From NCBI GenBank assembly GCA_041684965.1, contig JAWLGR010000011.1, positions 62,001 through 126,000 of the forward strand: a stretch of DNA of 64,000 nucleotides. Direction: 5' to 3'. The DNA is from Mariniphaga sp041684965. GTDB taxonomy: Bacteria > Bacteroidota > Bacteroidia > Bacteroidales > Prolixibacteraceae. The position numbers and the translations under genes are program-made. This document shows positions 59,762-64,000 of this stretch, one piece after another (the first letter of the stretch is position 1; every line of letters begins with the position of its first letter). The notes beneath the pieces were generated by a model, which was not told the origin of the DNA, did no database searches, and was given only the letters and a program-made list of their open reading frames with translations.

Positions 59762-62700
59762 ATGAAAAAGATTGCGTTTTTTTTCTCGATCCTCCTTTTC
59801 ATGGGAACAATGGCTGCTAACGCCCAAACGCGTGTGATAACCGGTACGGTTACCTCCGCCGAGGATGGTGCGCCTGTTCCGGGAGTTTCGGTTGTTGTTC
59901 AGGGAACCACACTGGGAACAGTTACCGATATTGACGGTAATTATTCACTTCAGGTTCCTGAGAATGCTCAGAATTTATCCTTTTCCTTTGTGGGAATGGC
60001 TAACCAAACCATTGGTATTGCCGGAAGAAATACCGTAAATGTGGTTATGCAGCCTGAAACGATTGGAGTGGATGAGGTTGTTGTAACCGCTTTTGGCATT
60101 TCCAGAGACCGGAAATCATTGGGGTATGCTTCTTCATCAATTAGTGCAAATGAGTTTTCAGAGTCGGAAGTTATCAACCCAATGAATGCTTTACAGGGTA
60201 AAGTAGCAGGGGTTGACATAGCAAGCGCTCCCGGTCCTGGTGCTACACAAAACGTTATTATCCGTGGTGCTTCCTCATTTGGGAACAACCAGCCTTTATA
60301 TGTAGTGGATGGAGTTCCTATTAATAATACTCAGGTTCGTTCCGGTGACAATTTGAACTACAATGTGGATTTTGGATCGGGTTTAAATGCTGTAAACCCC
60401 GATGATATTGAATCAATGACCATATTAAAAGGAGCAGGAGCAACAGCCTTATATGGTTCACGGGCAGCCAACGGTGTTATTTTAATTCAGACAAAATCGG
60501 GCAGTAATACGGGCGATAAGCTTAGGATTACCTACGATGGTTCAATTTCAGTATTGAATATAGGTCGTATTCCTGATCGTCAAGATCAATTCGGCCAGGG
60601 ATGGAGTGGTTTTCATGCGCTTGATGAAAACGGAAACTGGGGTCCCAAATACGACGGTTCTATGAGGAAGTGGGGTTATGTGGTGGATAACAGTCAGCTG
60701 TTGAAACCATTTTCATTTGTAGAATCAAGGATACGTGATTTTTATGATTTTGGAATCAGCCATAAAAATGCAGTATCTGCTAGTGGTGGAAATGAGAGTA
60801 CTCAGTACTTCATGTCAATTTCACATAATAATAGCGATGGAGTACTGCCGGAGGATGTAGATACCTACAAAAGGACTACATTATCTACCAAGGGCAGCCA
60901 AAAATGGAATGCTCTGACAATAAGTACGTCGGTAAATTACAGCAATGAAAATTCAAAAGGAGTACCATCAGGTCAGGGGAACACAACTTTCAGGAGCCTG
61001 TGGGAAATTCCCGAAGATTACTCCGTTGTTGATATGCGGGATTATCACAGTAAATTCTACACTTTAAACAATTATTTTACTCCTTACGGTGTCAACCCAT
61101 ATTTTTCATTGTTTGAACACGGAGGAGAACAGGTACGGCATAAGGTTTATGGAAAGATTGAAGCCAACCTGGATATCACCAGCACGCTGAGGGCTACATA
61201 TCGTTTTGGAGGCGATTTGGAACACAGCAATACTGAAAGCTGGCAGGCAAAGATTGATATTCCGCAAGGAGCGCCTTCGTATAATGCACAGAAGAATCAA
61301 CCGGGTCGGTACCGGATCGATAAAAGGAATCGTTATGAAACCAATCATGATATGTTCCTGAATTACAATGAATTTGTAACTGAAAGAACTAATCTGACGG
61401 CTTTGGTTGGAGTTAATATTAACGAGAGGGGTCAATCGAGAACCAGTGGAGAGATTTTAGCGCTTGACGTACCTGGGTTTTACAATCTTTCGAACGGCAC
61501 CTCCGATCCCGTTGCAAGTCAATATCTGGATCAAAGAAGGCTATGGGGTGCATTTACAAATATTGGATTTGGTTTCGATGATTATCTGTATTTAACGGGT
61601 ACTGCCCGTAACGACTGGTCTTCTACCTTGCCGCTGGAAAACAACAGCTATTTTTATCCTACCATATCAGCTAGTTTTATTTTAGACGAGTTTGCTCGAA
61701 AAATGGGTATGAATGTTAACGGAATTGATTTTGCCAAATTGCGTGCATCTTATGGGTGGGCTGGTAACGATGCAGATGTATACGATATTTACCCTGTGTA
61801 TCAAAAGGGATTCCTGAACAACCCTGGTTTTCCAGAGGTTGACAATACCGAATTCCCACTGAACGGAACCAATTCATGGATGATAAGTAACCAGCTTGGA
61901 AGCCCCAATCTGGCTCCTGAGATTACTAAAGAATTTGAAGTTGGTTTGGAAATGAACCTTTTCTCCAACCGGTTGGGATTCGATTTTTCATATTATAATA
62001 AACTTACTGAAGGTTTAATCAGTGTACAACCGCTGGATCCTTCCACTGGATATACAGCAATTGTAAGCAATATCGGAGATGTGCGTAACAAGGGTATCGA
62101 ATTATTGTTCTACGGTTCACCCATTCGTACTAATAATTTTACCTGGACTATCAGTACAAACTTTTCGGTGAACGATAATAAGGTTGAAAAACTGGCTGAA
62201 GGTGAAATCTTCCTTGGAGGTTATGGCGGTGCAGGAATTGTAGCAATCGAAGGAGAAGAACTGGGATTGTTTAAAACCCAGATAACCCAGACCGTAATGA
62301 TAGATGGGAAGGAACACATTGTTGTTGATGGAAATGGTATGCCAATTGCAACACCCGATGAAGTAGTTTTAAAAGATAAAAGCATAAATGAAGACTTCAG
62401 GGCAGGTTTAACCAATACTTTTTCTTATAAAGGATTGTCTTTAGGCGCTACCCTTGATTTGCGTTATGGTGGTTATATTTATTCTTATCAGAAAGATTAT
62501 ATGCACTGGACAGGTTCAGGACCGGAAACCGTATACAATGATCGTCAGCCATTTATAATTCCAAACTCTGTCAGGCTAGTAGGCGAAGATTATATTGAGA
62601 ATACTATACCGATAGCAACTACTGATTTACATACATTTTACAGCACTGGTGCTTTTGATCAAACTGACGCGTTTTTTCTCGACCGTTCATATCTTAAGCT

Positions 62701-62935
62701 GCGTCAGGTTGTGCTTGCATACAATTTGCCACGATCTATTGGACAACGCATCGGAATGGAGAATGTAAAAGTTACTTTTGTAGCTGATAACATATTATTG
62801 TGGACACCGATGGAGAACCGTTACATTGATCCTGAAACGACTACATTTGGGAATGATATTTCAGCAAAATTTGGTGAGTTTGGAGCCAATCCAACCAACC
62901 AGACTTATACTTTTGGCTTATCATTTACGTTTTAA
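59762..62935 (+). CDS. SusC/RagA family TonB-linked outer membrane protein
   Basis: A 1057-residue TonB-dependent transporter that imports glycans or peptides with its SusD partner. A signal peptide (cut near ANAQ, residue 22) is followed by a carboxypeptidase-regulatory-like beta domain (about 25-100; VITGTVTSAEDGAPVPGVSVVV), the SusC-type box DEVVVTAFG from residue 104, a plug domain (about 118-240; VIIRGASSFGNNQPLYVVDG and GATALYGSRAANGVILIQTKSG) and a 22-strand barrel ending in the family's terminal Phe (TFGLSFTF). No carbohydrate enzymes are in view yet, so the substrate is open. susD follows after 19 bp. Confidence 0.97.
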   Translation: MKKIAFFFSILLFMGTMAANAQTRVITGTVTSAEDGAPVPGVSVVVQGTTLGTVTDIDGNYSLQVPENAQNLSFSFVGMANQTIGIAGRNTVNVVMQPETIGVDEVVVTAFGISRDRKSLGYASSSISANEFSESEVINPMNALQGKVAGVDIASAPGPGATQNVIIRGASSFGNNQPLYVVDGVPINNTQVRSGDNLNYNVDFGSGLNAVNPDDIESMTILKGAGATALYGSRAANGVILIQTKSGSNTGDKLRITYDGSISVLNIGRIPDRQDQFGQGWSGFHALDENGNWGPKYDGSMRKWGYVVDNSQLLKPFSFVESRIRDFYDFGISHKNAVSASGGNESTQYFMSISHNNSDGVLPEDVDTYKRTTLSTKGSQKWNALTISTSVNYSNENSKGVPSGQGNTTFRSLWEIPEDYSVVDMRDYHSKFYTLNNYFTPYGVNPYFSLFEHGGEQVRHKVYGKIEANLDITSTLRATYRFGGDLEHSNTESWQAKIDIPQGAPSYNAQKNQPGRYRIDKRNRYETNHDMFLNYNEFVTERTNLTALVGVNINERGQSRTSGEILALDVPGFYNLSNGTSDPVASQYLDQRRLWGAFTNIGFGFDDYLYLTGTARNDWSSTLPLENNSYFYPTISASFILDEFARKMGMNVNGIDFAKLRASYGWAGNDADVYDIYPVYQKGFLNNPGFPEVDNTEFPLNGTNSWMISNQLGSPNLAPEITKEFEVGLEMNLFSNRLGFDFSYYNKLTEGLISVQPLDPSTGYTAIVSNIGDVRNKGIELLFYGSPIRTNNFTWTISTNFSVNDNKVEKLAEGEIFLGGYGGAGIVAIEGEELGLFKTQITQTVMIDGKEHIVVDGNGMPIATPDEVVLKDKSINEDFRAGLTNTFSYKGLSLGATLDLRYGGYIYSYQKDYMHWTGSGPETVYNDRQPFIIPNSVRLVGEDYIENTIPIATTDLHTFYSTGAFDQTDAFFLDRSYLKLRQVVLAYNLPRSIGQRIGMENVKVTFVADNILLWTPMENRYIDPETTTFGNDISAKFGEFGANPTNQTYTFGLSFTF

Positions 62936-62954
62936 TTCTTAAATATATTGAATC

Positions 62955-64000
62955 ATGAAAATTAAAAAAATATTTTATATATCATTCATCTCGCTGTTGC
63001 CGATTTTGGGATGTAGTGATTGGTTGGATGTCAATACAGACCCCAACAATCTAAGCGAACTGGAGAATCCGGAAGCTGTTATGCCGGTAGCCCAGGTAGG
63101 CATAGCCAATGCACTTATGGGCTGGCACATGGGTTTCTCAGGTGGTTTTTGGTCACAATACTGGACACAGGATCATACCTCATCTCAGTTTAAGTATTTG
63201 GATGAATATGATGAAACAAGCTTTGATATTGCTTACACTAACCTGCTTCCTTCTGCCCTGAATGATTTAAAAGCCATTAGGGACAATTCTGAAGAAGGCT
63301 CAGGCAATTATCTGGTTGCAGAAGCATTGTCAATTTATGCATGGCAGGTAGTTACCGATACCTGGGGGGATATTCCTTATTTTGATGCTCTTAAGGGGGA
63401 TGAAGGCGAATTTCATCCTGCCTTTGATGCTCAGGAAGAAATTTACAACGATCTGATGGCGCGTGTGGATGCATTGATGGAGATGGATTTCTCGGGTGAA
63501 CTAATAAGTGAACAATATGACTTCATTTATGGGGGAGATTTAGCTTCATGGATAGCCTTTACCCGGTCATTGAAATTAAAACTGATGCTCCGATTGTCGG
63601 AAACTCCGAATTTTAACCTGCAGGAAGCTTTGGCCTTGGCTAATTCAGGCGGATTTATTACAGAGACTGCAATGATACCTGGTAGTATTTGGGAAGACAG
63701 AGATACAAAACGTCATCCGATGGTAGAATTCGACAGGGCTGGTTATTTCGATAACGTGATTGCAAGTATGACAATGGTCCGGTTTTTGACAACCAACAAT
63801 GACCCGCGGATTGATGTGCTTTACGTAGCTCCGGAAGGAGGTCACCAGGGATCGCTTCAGGGAGATTTTGCTGTTATGAATATTGATACCGATGGGGATG
63901 GGGTAACAGATGACAAGGAAGATTACAGTCAGGTGGAATTTGATGTTGATGCTGACATACCGCTGATGTCGACCTGGGAAGTAAATTTCTACCTGGCCGA
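62955..64000 (+). CDS. SusD/RagB family lipoprotein, N-terminal part
   Basis: About 348 residues are visible before the window ends. The signal peptide ends at the lipobox ILGC (Cys20), followed by SDWLDVNTDPNN, which is the usual start of SusD/RagB-type substrate-binding lipoproteins. Helical TPR-like segments follow (EALSIYAWQVVTDTWGDIPYFDAL, FTRSLKLKLMLRLSE). A calcium-loop-like segment DTDGDGVTDDKED lies at 311-323, an unusual insertion of the kind seen in thrombospondin-type repeats. It pairs with SusC to form the lid of the uptake complex. The C-terminus is missing only because of the window edge. Confidence 0.95.
   Translation, partial: MKIKKIFYISFISLLPILGCSDWLDVNTDPNNLSELENPEAVMPVAQVGIANALMGWHMGFSGGFWSQYWTQDHTSSQFKYLDEYDETSFDIAYTNLLPSALNDLKAIRDNSEEGSGNYLVAEALSIYAWQVVTDTWGDIPYFDALKGDEGEFHPAFDAQEEIYNDLMARVDALMEMDFSGELISEQYDFIYGGDLASWIAFTRSLKLKLMLRLSETPNFNLQEALALANSGGFITETAMIPGSIWEDRDTKRHPMVEFDRAGYFDNVIASMTMVRFLTTNNDPRIDVLYVAPEGGHQGSLQGDFAVMNIDTDGDGVTDDKEDYSQVEFDVDADIPLMSTWEVNFYLA

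Overview
The window is ordinary-composition chromosomal DNA (AT-rich, uniform codon use) from a member of the Bacteroidota, most likely a Bacteroidales/Marinilabiliales-type lineage. The evidence is a SusC/SusD pair, the gliding lipoprotein GldB, a type IX secretion sorting domain, NigD-like, DUF4783, DUF4294, DUF2851 and DUF1080 proteins, and -7 promoter elements of the form TAnnTTTG in front of many genes. The genus cannot be fixed from the sequence. About 57 protein genes are supported. No tRNA, rRNA, CRISPR array, insertion sequence, integrase or prophage was seen.

Layout. 1-913 (-): N-terminal part of a KamA-type radical SAM protein, divergent from era and der (1326-3602). 3759-6213: compact operon of an LsrG-like monooxygenase-fold protein, an iron-type alcohol dehydrogenase and a stand-alone GMP-synthase-type ATP pyrophosphatase. 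6345-10258: small membrane protein, mutL and two rhomboid proteases back to back. 10260-11601 (-): BrkB-type membrane protein and DUF4783 protein. 11720-17661: rlmH, a 1221-residue orphan histidine kinase, a phosphoribosyltransferase, a haem-type DUF3365 lipoprotein and a zinc-ribbon protein. 17897-21144 (-): GntP permease, then a redox cluster (GroES-like, thioredoxin lipoprotein, thioredoxin-glutaredoxin fusion). 21370-28843: NigD-like lipoprotein, cation/proton antiporter, DUF2851, TrmH-type methyltransferase, arginine deiminase, DUF4294 and a 2',3'-cyclic phosphodiesterase. 29086-35012: a large GloVer-repeat T9SS cargo protein, a polyprenyl glycosylphosphotransferase and a Gfo/Idh-like protein. 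35151-40267: pcm, metallo-beta-lactamase-fold hydrolase, gcvP, ispE. 40268-40939: a gene-free stretch with a striking 11-bp repeat hairpin. 40940-45245 (-): biotin carrier, carboxyltransferase, LptF/G permease, tgt. 45368-48826: glycosyltransferase, ECF sigma factor and rsmG overlapping in series, converging on pfkA. 49043-59093: DUF1080 lipoprotein, gldB, nadE, amidohydrolase, Crp-family regulator, tdk, a Bacteroidota-type hypothetical protein, rsmI and a YjjG-type nucleotidase. 59762-64000: susC and the first part of susD.

The window is mainly housekeeping: translation factors and rRNA/tRNA modification (Era, Der, RlmH, RsmG, RsmI, Tgt, TrmH-like), repair (MutL, Pcm), central metabolism (PFK, GcvP, IspE, NadE, carboxylase, Tdk) and envelope biology (LptF/G, sugar transferase, GldB, SusCD). 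I do not see a clear new defence or mobile system. The best leads are the 11-bp inverted repeat array at 40534-40644, the ABM/ADH/ATP-pyrophosphatase operon, -7 promoter elements that sit almost on the start codons of der, tgt and the Gfo/Idh gene, the redox cluster with its paired upstream repeats, and a start-less open frame behind the GroES-like gene.
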